Source of the DNA: Pelagerythrobacter marensis
GTDB taxonomy: Bacteria; Pseudomonadota; Alphaproteobacteria; Sphingomonadales; Sphingomonadaceae
Length of the DNA: 64,000 nt
NCBI RefSeq assembly: GCF_036700095.1
Contig: NZ_CP144918.1
Span: 621,001 to 685,000 of the forward strand
Direction of reading: 5' to 3'
The notes beneath the pieces were generated by a model. It saw only the letters and a program-made list of their open reading frames with translations. It was not told the origin of the DNA and made no database searches. Below, one piece after another: positions 32,542 through 40,752 of the stretch (positions within the stretch are counted from its first letter, which is position 1; each line of letters opens with the position of its first letter). Made by a program: the position numbers and the translations under genes.

Positions 32542-34164
32542 TCACCGTATGCGCTGAGGCGCCTCGAGGCGGTCGATCTCGCGCGCCGGCGCCGCCGGCG
32601 CCTCGGAAGCGGCAGGCGCCAGATCTTCCAGCGCAGCGCCGGCCTCGACCGTCTTGAGATCGGCGAGCGCGGCCCGGAAGCGCCGCAGTTCCGCCCCCGA
32701 CAGCTGCGCGCGCGTGACGAAGCGGACCGAGGCGGGATCGACCGCCCGTCCGCCGCGATACATTTCGTAGTGGAGATGCGGCCCGGTCGACAGCCCGGTG
32801 GAGCCGACATAGCCGATCACCTGTCCGCGGCGGACGCTCTGCCCCGCGCGCACCGCCATCCGGCTCATGTGGCAATATCGCGTCGCCAGCCCGCCGCCGT
32901 GATCGAGCCTGACGGCATTGCCGCAGCCGCCCGCGCGGCCCGCGCTGGTCACCCGCGCATCGGCCACCGCGACAATCGGCGTGCCGTAGCCGGCGCGGAA
33001 ATCCATGCCCGAATGCATCCGGCGATAGCCGAGGATGGGGTGCCGCCGCATCCCGAAGCCCGACGACACCGGGCCCGGAACCGGCGCGACCAGGCCGTTG
33101 CGTTGCTCGCCCACGCCCGACGCTTCGTAAAAGCGCCCCTCGCTGCCCCAGCGCATCAACTGCGCGGTCGGCTCGCCTCCTCGCTCGATACCGGCGTAGA
33201 GCAGCTCGCCCGCCTGCCGCTCCCCGGTCGCCGCACGGCGATACTGGACGATCAGGTCGAACGTATCGCTCGAACGCACCGCACGGTCCATGTCGAGCTG
33301 GTCGCTCAAAACCTTGAGATACTGCTGCACCGCGCTGGCGGGGGCCCCGGCCGCGCGCATCGAACGGTAAAGGCTCGACCCCACCGTGCCGCGAATCCTC
33401 AGCGGGGTGTCGTCCACCCGGATCGGCTTGCGCGAAAGCGCAAGGTTCCCGGCGGCATCGCGGGCGATTTCGAGTTCGAGATCGAACCGTGCGCGGAACG
33501 TCAGCGCATCGAGCGGCCTGGCAGCGCCCGGTCGCGGCCGCCGGCCGAGCGTGATGTCCACTTGCGTCCCCGGTTCGATCGTGTCGAGCGCGATCGAGCG
33601 CGCGACGAGATCGGCGACCCGCTCGGCATCGTGCGTCCCGACGCCGGCGCGCTGCAGCATGCGAGTGAAGCTGTCTCCCTGCGACAGAGTGGCCAGCAGC
33701 TCGACTTGCGGCCTTTCGGGCGCCGACTTCAGCGGTACGACGCGCTCGGTCGCGCCCATGCGCCGGCCGCTGTCCGCACCCAGCGCCAGCGGCATGATCA
33801 TCTGGCTGCGAAACTCGTCGCGCGCGCTTTCGGTCATCGCCATCGCGGGGGCGGCTTCGACCGGCGCGAAATCGGGCCAGAACGCCAGCGCCAGCGCCGA
33901 AAGGCCGATCAACGTGCCCAGCCCGCGAAACCAGCGCCTGCTGCCGATCGCTTCCGCCAGGTCGGGGGCGATATCCGCCCGGGCAAGACGCGCGGACAGA
34001 TCCTCGCGCCAGGTATCGACCCTTTCGGCGAGAGTCCGTGCCCTCGGAATGACATGCGGCACCGCGTCCGGCAGAATCTGCGCGTGCGAAAGCGTGGCAG
34101 GACGCCACAGGTCGTCGCCGAAACCGGCGTTGACCCGCGCCCCTCCATCGCCCTGCTTGTACAC
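32542..34164 (-). CDS. M23 peptidoglycan endopeptidase with OapA/LysM-like region
   Basis: 540 residues from GTG 34164. One transmembrane helix (about 78-97) anchors it, followed by a periplasmic LysM-like or OapA-like region (about 155-300) and a C-terminal LytM domain. The catalytic motifs are intact: HSGMD and HLH near the C-terminal third. The GTG start is chosen because GGAGGAGG lies about four bases upstream; an in-frame ATG at 34218 lacks such a site. It resembles MepM/YebA-type DD-endopeptidases that cut cross-links during growth. It is divergent from the helicase gene (131 bp) and 92 bp upstream of hemB. Confidence 0.9.
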   Translation of the reverse strand: MYKQGDGGARVNAGFGDDLWRPATLSHAQILPDAVPHVIPRARTLAERVDTWREDLSARLARADIAPDLAEAIGSRRWFRGLGTLIGLSALALAFWPDFAPVEAAPAMAMTESARDEFRSQMIMPLALGADSGRRMGATERVVPLKSAPERPQVELLATLSQGDSFTRMLQRAGVGTHDAERVADLVARSIALDTIEPGTQVDITLGRRPRPGAARPLDALTFRARFDLELEIARDAAGNLALSRKPIRVDDTPLRIRGTVGSSLYRSMRAAGAPASAVQQYLKVLSDQLDMDRAVRSSDTFDLIVQYRRAATGERQAGELLYAGIERGGEPTAQLMRWGSEGRFYEASGVGEQRNGLVAPVPGPVSSGFGMRRHPILGYRRMHSGMDFRAGYGTPIVAVADARVTSAGRAGGCGNAVRLDHGGGLATRYCHMSRMAVRAGQSVRRGQVIGYVGSTGLSTGPHLHYEMYRGGRAVDPASVRFVTRAQLSGAELRRFRAALADLKTVEAGAALEDLAPAASEAPAAPAREIDRLEAPQRIR

Positions 34165-34295
34165 CGCGCCTCCTCCGGCTGGCTGCGCGAGGTGTCGCAA
34201 CCCGATCCCTGGCGTCATCTATGCCGCAATCCCTGCCGGATTAAAGTAAAGGCGCGCTTAACCCGCGACAAGGCGAGTCGCCTTCACGACGATCC

Positions 34296-36911
34296 GTGGG
34301 AACCGCCGTGCCCGGCCCCGCCCTGGCCACGGTGCTGTTGTCGGGAGCGGTCCGCGATGCCACATTGGCAGACGTGACCCCCAATCGAGACGGTTCCGGC
34401 ATCAAGGCGGTCCTCGGCCCGACCAACACGGGCAAGACCCACCTCGCGATCGAGCGGATGTGCGCGCATTCTAGCGGCGCGATCGGTTTTCCGCTGCGCC
34501 TGCTGGCGCGCGAAGTCTACGACCGGGTCGTGGCGATCAAGGGAGACAGGCAGGTCGCCCTGATAACAGGGGAGGAGCGGATCGAGCCGCCCGGCGCACG
34601 CTATTTCCTTTGCACGGTGGAGGCCATGCCCCTGCGCAGCACTGTGCGAGCACATGGGGACGGTGCGCAGAACGGGTCGCTGGCCTTCGTCGCGCTCGAC
34701 GAGGCGCAACTGGCGGCCGACCGCGAGCGCGGCCATGTGTTCACCGATCGCCTGCTCCACGCGCGCGGCCGCGAGGAAACGATGCTGCTGGGAGCGGCGA
34801 CGATCGAGCCGCTGGTGCGCTCGCTGATCCCCTCCGCGGCGATCGAAACGCGGCCCCGGCTCTCGACCTTGCGCCATATCGGATCGCGCAAGCTCTCGCG
34901 CCTTCCCCCGCGCAGTGCGATCGTCGCCTTCTCGGTCGAGCAGGTTTATGCCGTGGCGGAAATGCTGCGCCGCTATCGCGGGGGCGCCGCCGTGGTCATG
35001 GGCGCGCTCAGCCCCGAAACGCGCAACCGGCAAGTGGCCATGTTCCAGTCGGGCGAGGTCGACTATATCGTCGCCACCGATGCGATCGGCATGGGTCTCA
35101 ATCTCGACGTCAACCATGTCGCCTTCGCCTCGCTGACCAAGTTCGACGGCATTCGCCAGCGCCGGCTCATCCCGGCGGAGATGGCGCAGATCGCAGGGCG
35201 TGCGGGCCGCCATCAGACGGACGGTACCTTCGGCACTCTGGCGGGCGCGAAGGGGCCGGCGCCCGAATTTTCCGAAGAGGAGATCTATGCGATCGAGGAA
35301 CATCGCTTCGCCCCTCTGACGAAGCTGTTCTGGCGCGAGGCGCAGCCCCGCTTCGATACCCTTGGAATGCTGATCGCCGATCTGGAATCGCCGCCGGCGC
35401 AGCCGGAACTGGCGCCGGCCGTCGAGGCGATCGACCTTGCGGTGCTCAAACGGCTTGCAGGGGAAGATCTCGCCGATGACGTCAAGGGGCCGGGCATGGT
35501 GCGCCGGTTCTGGGAAGTCTGTTCGCTGCCCGATTTCCGCCAGCTCGGCCCCGATGTCCATGCGCGCTTCGTGGCCCGGCTGTGGCAGGAACTGCGCGGC
35601 GGCTATCTCGGCGCCGACTACGTCGCCGCGCGCATTGCGGAACTGGACCGGGTCCAGGGCGATATCGACACGCTGCAGGGCCGCATCGCCGCAATCCGCA
35701 GCTGGGCCTATATCTGCCAGCGGCCCGACTGGGTCCTCGCGCGCGACGAAATGGCGGCACGCGCACGGGGAGTGGAAGCGCGCCTGTCCGATGCGCTACA
35801 CGGGCGGCTGACCGAGCGTTTCGTCAACCGGAGGACTGCGATTCTGATGAGAACCCTGGGCACCGATCCGGCCCTGCTGCCCGTCAGCCTCGCGCAGGAC
35901 GGAGCCCTGCTGGTGGAAGACGAGCCGATCGGGCGCATCGACGGCTTCCGCTTCACGGTCGACCACAGCGCCAGCCACGACGACCGCAAGATGCTGCTCG
36001 CCGCCGGCGAGAAGGCCCTGCCGCGCATCCTGAGCGAGAGGGCGGACGCGCTCGTCGCATCCGGGATGGAAGGTGTTTCCCTCGCCGGGGGCGCCTTGCA
36101 CTGGGAAGGCCACGAGCTGGCGCGGGTGGAGGACAACGGCGATCCGCTCGATCCGCGGCTCGCCCCGGCACGCGAGCTGGGCTTTCTTCCCGAGAGCGTG
36201 CGCGCGCGGCTGCTGTCGGCGCTGTCCGAATGGTTGAGCGGACAGCTAGTGCCGCTCGCGCCCCTGGCGAAACTGGCCCAGGCCGCAAGGAACCCCGAAG
36301 CGGGATCGCAGGCTCGCGCGCTCCTGCTCAACCTTCTGGCAGGGCACGGGGTCGTCGCGCGCGAGAACGCGGGAATCGAGCATCTGCCCAGGGAGATGCG
36401 ACCGTTCCTTCGCCGTCTTGGCGTCACTTTCGGCGCGCTCGATGTTTTTGCTCCGGCGCTGCTCAAGCCCGCGCCACGCGCATTGCTTCACACGTTGGGG
36501 CGCGACCGGCGGCCGTTGCAGGAATCGATGCAGCCGGTGATCGAGACGGGCGGCCGGTTGCCGGCCGGCTATCGCCCTCTCGGCAAGCAGGCGGTGCGGG
36601 TCGACGTGGCCGAGAAGATCCTGCGCGCGGCGCACCGGACCCGCGCCGAAACGGCGAAGCGGCGATTCGCGCTCGATCCCGCTCTCGCGATTTCGACCGG
36701 GCTTACCCGCGAAAGCTGGATGCGGCTGCTGGCCGCGGCCGGCTTTCGCTGCCTGCCCGCACGCCGGATGGCGGAGGGCGCCTTCGGCCCGCCGGCGCCG
36801 GACCTGTGGCAATGGCAACCCGGGCGCGGCCGCAAACCGCGGACGAAACCGGCCTCGCGAGCGCCCGCCAACAGCGCTTTCGCCGCGCTGGCGGACCTCA
36901 AGGTGCCGTGA
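34296..36911 (+). CDS. SUV3-like DExH RNA/DNA helicase
   Basis: 871-residue superfamily 2 helicase. Motif I GPTNTGKT (41-48) and the DEAQ-type motif II (VALDEAQLAADRERG, about 131-145) match the mitochondrial SUV3 pattern. The second RecA domain has VATDAIGMGLNLDV near 264-277 and QIAGRAGR near 296-303. A long C-terminal region (about 480-840) without a familiar catalytic motif may bind RNA or a partner. In mitochondria SUV3 works with an exoribonuclease; a bacterial RNA-turnover role is plausible but unproven. Start is GTG 34296 or, four codons on, GTG 34308. It overlaps the S4 gene by one base (TGATG). Confidence 0.88.
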   Translation: MGTAVPGPALATVLLSGAVRDATLADVTPNRDGSGIKAVLGPTNTGKTHLAIERMCAHSSGAIGFPLRLLAREVYDRVVAIKGDRQVALITGEERIEPPGARYFLCTVEAMPLRSTVRAHGDGAQNGSLAFVALDEAQLAADRERGHVFTDRLLHARGREETMLLGAATIEPLVRSLIPSAAIETRPRLSTLRHIGSRKLSRLPPRSAIVAFSVEQVYAVAEMLRRYRGGAAVVMGALSPETRNRQVAMFQSGEVDYIVATDAIGMGLNLDVNHVAFASLTKFDGIRQRRLIPAEMAQIAGRAGRHQTDGTFGTLAGAKGPAPEFSEEEIYAIEEHRFAPLTKLFWREAQPRFDTLGMLIADLESPPAQPELAPAVEAIDLAVLKRLAGEDLADDVKGPGMVRRFWEVCSLPDFRQLGPDVHARFVARLWQELRGGYLGADYVAARIAELDRVQGDIDTLQGRIAAIRSWAYICQRPDWVLARDEMAARARGVEARLSDALHGRLTERFVNRRTAILMRTLGTDPALLPVSLAQDGALLVEDEPIGRIDGFRFTVDHSASHDDRKMLLAAGEKALPRILSERADALVASGMEGVSLAGGALHWEGHELARVEDNGDPLDPRLAPARELGFLPESVRARLLSALSEWLSGQLVPLAPLAKLAQAARNPEAGSQARALLLNLLAGHGVVARENAGIEHLPREMRPFLRRLGVTFGALDVFAPALLKPAPRALLHTLGRDRRPLQESMQPVIETGGRLPAGYRPLGKQAVRVDVAEKILRAAHRTRAETAKRRFALDPALAISTGLTRESWMRLLAAAGFRCLPARRMAEGAFGPPAPDLWQWQPGRGRKPRTKPASRAPANSAFAALADLKVP

Positions 36912-37234
36912 TGCGGATCGACCGGCTGCTGTGTCAGCTGCGGTTCTTCAAGACCCGCAGCCGCGCGCAGGCACTGGTCGAAACGGGGCGGGTCCGGCGA
37001 AACGGCCGGCGCGTGACGCGCGCCAGCGAGACGGTCGCCTGCGGCGATACGCTCACCTTTCCGCTGGGCAGGGGCGTGCGAGTGATCGAACTCGTCGCCC
37101 TTCCCGTGCGGCGCGGACCGGCGGATGAGGCGCGAGCCTGCTATCGCGTGCTTGACCCGGAGGGGCAAAGCGCCATAGCAGCGAGCGGACCCCCTGTTCG
37201 GGCCCCAGCCAGGAAGGAAAGCGATCCGAAATGA
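36911..37234 (+). CDS. S4-domain RNA-binding protein (Hsp15-like)
   Basis: 107 residues. The S4 fold covers about 1-60 with [17 protein letters not shown] at the start and [14 protein letters not shown] near 20-33, the typical RNA-binding loop. It is rich in Arg and ends in a flexible tail. Hsp15 (HslR) relatives bind stalled 50S subunits carrying nascent chain. The start codon overlaps the helicase stop by one base, and the end overlaps fdxA in ATGA. The helicase-S4-fdxA arrangement suggests co-translation of RNA-related proteins with a ferredoxin. Confidence 0.88.
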   Translation: MRIDRLLCQLRFFKTRSRAQALVETGRVRRNGRRVTRASETVACGDTLTFPLGRGVRVIELVALPVRRGPADEARACYRVLDPEGQSAIAASGPPVRAPARKESDPK

Positions 37235-37569
37235 CCTATGTCGTCACCGATGCCTGCATCAAGTGCAAGTACACCGATTGTGTCGAGGTCTGTCCGGTCG
37301 ACTGCTTCTACGAAGGCGAGAACATGCTGGTGATCAACCCCAGCGAATGCATCGACTGCGGCGTCTGCGAGCCGGAATGCCCGGCCGAGGCGATTCTGCC
37401 CGACACGGAAGACGGGCTGGAAAAATGGCTCGAGATCAACACCAAGTATTCGGCGGAATGGCCCAATATCACGAGCCAGAAGGAACCGCCCGCCGATGCG
37501 GACGAGCACAAGGGCGAAGAGGGCAAGTTCGAGAAGTTCTTCTCACCCGAGCCGGGCGAGGGCGACTGA
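37231..37569 (+). CDS. fdxA: Seven-iron ferredoxin FdxA
   Basis: 112 residues with the classic 7Fe pattern: [20 protein letters not shown] (about 7-26) and [13 protein letters not shown] (about 39-51), binding one [3Fe-4S] and one [4Fe-4S] cluster as in Azotobacter ferredoxin I. A charged tail extends from about 85. Soluble electron carrier whose partner is not evident. It starts within the S4 gene's stop (ATGA). The cdnL gene follows after 238 bp and has its own regulatory region. Confidence 0.96.
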   Translation: MTYVVTDACIKCKYTDCVEVCPVDCFYEGENMLVINPSECIDCGVCEPECPAEAILPDTEDGLEKWLEINTKYSAEWPNITSQKEPPADADEHKGEEGKFEKFFSPEPGEGD

Positions 37570-37807
37570 ACCGGGGCGACAGGCGCACCGCGACGCGGGG
37601 GGCGCATCCCGGACTCGCAATTTTGTTACGAGTGTGTTATATAATGCACCAACTGCATCGGCGCCCGTCCGATCGCAGGCGTGACATGTAGAAAGGTCCG
37701 GCCCAATCGCGACAGGACAAGTTGGCAATCGCCCGCGCTTTGCCGAGCGCGGCCGGAGGCCGATTCGACTGTTCGCTCCAGGCCCCGACCGCAGAAAGGA
37801 CTTGTGC

Positions 37808-38341
37808 ATGGCCAGCAAGGCTCCCGCCTTCGATGTCGGCGACTATGTCGTATATCCCAAGCACGGCGTAGGCCGTGTGATCGAGCTGCAGAACGAAGAA
37901 ATCGCCGGAATGCAGCTCGAACTCTATGTGCTCCGGTTCGAGAAGGAGCGCATGACCCTGCGCGTTCCCACCAACAAGGTCGAAGCGATCGGTATGCGCA
38001 AGCTCTCGAGCGACAAGACGCTCAAGGAAGCGATGGAAACGCTCAAGGGCAAGCCCAAGGTCAAGCGGACGATGTGGAGCCGCAGGGCGCAGGAATACGA
38101 AGCGAAGATCAATTCCGGCGATCTGGTCTCGATTGCCGAAGTGACCCGCGATCTGTTCCGCCCCGACGACCAGCCCGAGCAGTCGTATTCCGAGCGGCAG
38201 ATTTTCGAAGCCGCTTCCAGCCGGCTCGCACGCGAACTGGCGGCGATGGAGAAGACCGACGAACCTGCCGCGCTGGAGAAGATTCTCGCCGTGCTGCGCG
38301 AACACGCGCCGCAGTATTACGAGAATACCGAGGACGCCTGA
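37808..38341 (+). CDS. cdnL: CdnL/CarD-family RNA polymerase-binding regulator
   Basis: 177 residues. The N-terminal RNA-polymerase interaction domain has FDVGDYVVYPKHGVGRV (about 7-23), and an all-helical C-terminal DNA-contacting domain covers about 70-165. CdnL stabilises open promoter complexes at rRNA and growth genes in Alphaproteobacteria. ATG 37808 has AAAGGA upstream; a TTG two codons earlier is less likely. The 238-bp upstream region holds a TATAAT (37640-37645) without a clear -35, and GANTC sites at 37612 and 37762. A strong intrinsic terminator follows at 38380. With TrcR, the window encodes two RNA-polymerase-associated growth regulators. Confidence 0.95.
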   Translation: MASKAPAFDVGDYVVYPKHGVGRVIELQNEEIAGMQLELYVLRFEKERMTLRVPTNKVEAIGMRKLSSDKTLKEAMETLKGKPKVKRTMWSRRAQEYEAKINSGDLVSIAEVTRDLFRPDDQPEQSYSERQIFEAASSRLARELAAMEKTDEPAALEKILAVLREHAPQYYENTEDA

Positions 38342-38379
38342 CGCGTCGCACCGCAACCGGGTTCCGAACGGGACAATGA

Positions 38380-38409
38380 GGGCCGCCCCGCCGGGCGGCC
38401 CTTTTTCTT
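38380..38409 (+). terminator. Intrinsic terminator after cdnL
   Basis: Perfect 9-bp GC stem (GGGCCGCCC at 38380-38388, GGGCGGCCC at 38393-38401) with a four-base loop, followed directly by TTTTTCTTT. Ends the fdxA/cdnL transcription unit. Confidence 0.92.
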
Positions 38410-38523
38410 TGCTGCGGTTGCGGAGTCCGCCCCACTGTATTACATCGGCAATACGGACTGGGATGAACCCCGGACAGCGGCCTTCCAGGCCTGCGACCGG
38501 GCCGAAGATGAGGACGACAGGCA

Positions 38524-39321
38524 ATGCTGGACAAGATTCTGAAGGGCGCGGCTCCGTTCGCGGCAATGTTGCTCGCGACCGGCTGCAACGGAATGGTCAA
38601 CATCAACGGGTCGGACGGCGTGCCGCTCTCCGAACTCGATATCGCCGGCAAGACCCCGACCGAGGTGGTTCTGGCCGGTCCCGACGACGTCGTGGTGGCA
38701 CGCGGCGAAGCGTTCGACATTTCCGTGACCGGCGACGAACCCGCCATTGCGGACCTGCGCTTCACGCTCGACGACAAAACGCTCGGCATCATGCGCGAGA
38801 ACGACAGCTGGCGCAGCGCCGATGGCCGCGCGACGGTGCGGGTCACATTGCCCCGGGTGGAAAAGCTGGTGGTCGCCGGATCGGGCACGATCGAGGCAGA
38901 CCTTCTCGAAGGCAATCCGGAAGTGACCATCGCCGGCAGCGGCACCGCGCGCACCGACAGGGTCGAGGCCGGTTCGCTGGACGTGACGATAGCCGGTTCG
39001 GGCACGTACCGCGCAGCGGGGCGGGCCAAATCGCTCGACCTGAACATTGCCGGCTCGGGCAATGCCGAGATGGGCGGGCTTCGGGTCGACGTCGCCGAAG
39101 TCACTATCGCCGGCTCCGGCGATGCAGACTTCGCGTCCGACGGGACCGTCGAGGCGAAGATCATGGGATCGGGCGATGTCGCGGTCACCGGGTCGGCCCG
39201 GTGCACGGTCAGCACGATGGGTTCGGGCACCCTCACCTGCACGAACGGCAGCGCCGCGACAGGTGGCAATGCCCCGCCACCGGCAGCCCCCGAACCGCGG
39301 CAAGCGCCCCAGCCGCAATAA
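38524..39321 (+). CDS. DUF2807 (head GIN domain) lipoprotein
   Basis: 265 residues. The N-terminal hydrophobic signal ends in LATGC (lipobox, cysteine near residue 21). The rest is the DUF2807 repeat fold: the pattern I-A-G-S-G recurs about every 20 residues (near 117, 137, 157, 177, 197), giving a right-handed beta-helix, and ends in a Pro/Ala tail. Such lipoproteins are probably surface or periplasmic, of unknown function. A GTATT-N8-AATAC inverted repeat at 38437-38454 lies in the upstream gap, 70 bp before the start. It stands alone after the cdnL terminator. Confidence 0.85.
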   Translation: MLDKILKGAAPFAAMLLATGCNGMVNINGSDGVPLSELDIAGKTPTEVVLAGPDDVVVARGEAFDISVTGDEPAIADLRFTLDDKTLGIMRENDSWRSADGRATVRVTLPRVEKLVVAGSGTIEADLLEGNPEVTIAGSGTARTDRVEAGSLDVTIAGSGTYRAAGRAKSLDLNIAGSGNAEMGGLRVDVAEVTIAGSGDADFASDGTVEAKIMGSGDVAVTGSARCTVSTMGSGTLTCTNGSAATGGNAPPPAAPEPRQAPQPQ

Positions 39322-39386
39322 AATTTGCCGGCGTTCATCGCGCCTGCACAAACAATCGGCTATGCCGCGCTCGAGGAGACGACCCG

Positions 39387-39722
39387 ATGCGCGGCATAGC
39401 CCTGATTTCGACTTTACTGCCCCTGGCACTCGCTCTCAGCGGGTGCCTTGCCAAGACCGCCCTCGACGTGGCGACTGCGCCGGTGCGCGTGGCCGGCAAG
39501 GCGGTCGACGTGGCCACGACCAGCCAGTCCGAAGCCGACGAAAAGCGGGGACGCGAACTGCGCAGGCGCGAGGAACAGCTCGGCCGGCTCGAGCGGCAAT
39601 ACGACAAGGAAATGCGCCAGTGTGCCGACGGCGATCGCCGGGCCTGCGACAAGGCGCGCAAGACCTATGCCGAAATCCAGGTCCTCCTGCCCAGCGTGCC
39701 GCGCGAGCCGGAGCCACGCTGA
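39387..39722 (+). CDS. Small coiled-coil lipoprotein, unknown function
   Basis: 111 residues, no family recognised. Signal peptide with lipobox LALSGC (cysteine near residue 17), then an Ala/Val/Lys segment that repeats the V-A-T/V-A-G pattern (about 22-40). A charged helix with many Glu, Arg and Lys follows (about 45-85), including CADGDRRACDKARK with two cysteines. Expected to be anchored to a membrane in the periplasm. GAGGAGA a few bases upstream supports the start at 39387. It lies 65 bp after the DUF2807 lipoprotein and is convergent with tsaC. Confidence 0.75.
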   Translation: MRGIALISTLLPLALALSGCLAKTALDVATAPVRVAGKAVDVATTSQSEADEKRGRELRRREEQLGRLERQYDKEMRQCADGDRRACDKARKTYAEIQVLLPSVPREPEPR

Positions 39723-39758
39723 CCCGCCACCGTACCGGCCCGGTACTGCCGAGCGGAA

Positions 39759-40712
39759 TCAGGCGGCCGCGCGGCGCAACCGGTCGTTGATCGCGATACC
39801 GATCCCTTCGCTGGGCACCGGGGCGACCGCTATGCGCGGTTTGTTCGATCGCGCCGCCTGGTGAAGGCAGGAATAGAGGCGCGCTGCCGCCTCCGCCAGA
39901 TCGCCTGTGGCGGACAAGCTGACGTCTCCGGGAAACGGTCCGAATCCGATTGCGAATTCGTCGGGCGCCGGCTCCAGACAGTTCAGCCGGACCGGCTTGC
40001 CCGGGGCGTAGTGGCTGGCGAGCTGGCCGGGCGCCTCGATCCGCCCGCCCCCGCGGTCGTCTTCCCCCGTCCCGGCAGCCGGCAGATCGCGCAGGGCGGC
40101 GAGATCGATCGGTCCCGGGCGCAATTCCTCCCAGCTATCGTCATCCCGGATCGCCAGGATCGTCGATTCCACGCCGGCCTCGCAAGGTCCCGCGTCGAGC
40201 ACGAGGTCGACTTTTCCGTCGAGCGAGGCGAGCACGTGTGCCGCAGTGGTCGGCGAGATGAACCCGCTTCGGTTGGCGGACGGCGCGGCAAGGGGAAAAT
40301 CGCATTGGGCGAGCAACGCGCGCATCGTCGGATGGGCCGGCACGCGCAGGGCCAGTGTGGGCAGGCCGGCGCTCACGGCCGGCGCAAGGCCCGCGTCGGC
40401 ACGGCGGGGAAGAACCAGGGTCAGCGGCCCGGGCCACCAGGTCTCGGCCACCTGCGCCGCCATGCCGGTCAGCTCGGCATAGCGCGCAGCTTCGCCTGCG
40501 TCATACACATGGACGATCAGCGGGTTGAAATCGGGGCGGCCCTTGGCCTCATAAATGCGAGCAACGGCCCGAGCGCTGTCGGCGCGCGCGGCAAGGCCGT
40601 AAACCGTTTCGGTCGGAACCGCGACCAGCCCGCCCGCGCGCAGTATCGCCGCGGCACGGGCGATCCCGGCCCGGTTTGCTGGTGCGGTTTCCGTAGCGTA
40701 TTTGCCGCTCAT
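39759..40712 (-). CDS. Threonylcarbamoyl-AMP synthase (Sua5/YrdC)
   Basis: 317 residues of the Sua5 type: YrdC domain (about 1-200) followed by a C-terminal Sua5 extension (about 215-317). Conserved segments are GGLVAVPTETVYGLAA (about 29-44), YEAKGRPDFNPLIVHV (about 54-69) and the PSANRSGFISPT region (about 144-155). It makes threonylcarbamoyl-AMP for the universal t6A37 tRNA modification. A short compact palindrome (GTACCGGCCCGGTAC) lies in the 36-bp gap with the convergent lipoprotein gene and is not a convincing terminator. Divergent from the acyl-CoA dehydrogenase gene. Confidence 0.93.
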   Translation of the reverse strand: MSGKYATETAPANRAGIARAAAILRAGGLVAVPTETVYGLAARADSARAVARIYEAKGRPDFNPLIVHVYDAGEAARYAELTGMAAQVAETWWPGPLTLVLPRRADAGLAPAVSAGLPTLALRVPAHPTMRALLAQCDFPLAAPSANRSGFISPTTAAHVLASLDGKVDLVLDAGPCEAGVESTILAIRDDDSWEELRPGPIDLAALRDLPAAGTGEDDRGGGRIEAPGQLASHYAPGKPVRLNCLEPAPDEFAIGFGPFPGDVSLSATGDLAEAAARLYSCLHQAARSNKPRIAVAPVPSEGIGIAINDRLRRAAA

Positions 40713-40752
40713 GCCCGCGCGCTATATCTGACGCTGCGCAAAGCCAAGAGGA

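Noticed and set aside
39736-39752. Palindrome GTACCGGCCCGGTAC between the lipoprotein gene and the threonylcarbamoyl-AMP synthase gene
   Set aside because: One-base centre and no T-run on either side; unlikely to be a terminator, and the restricted length makes chance plausible in this GC content.
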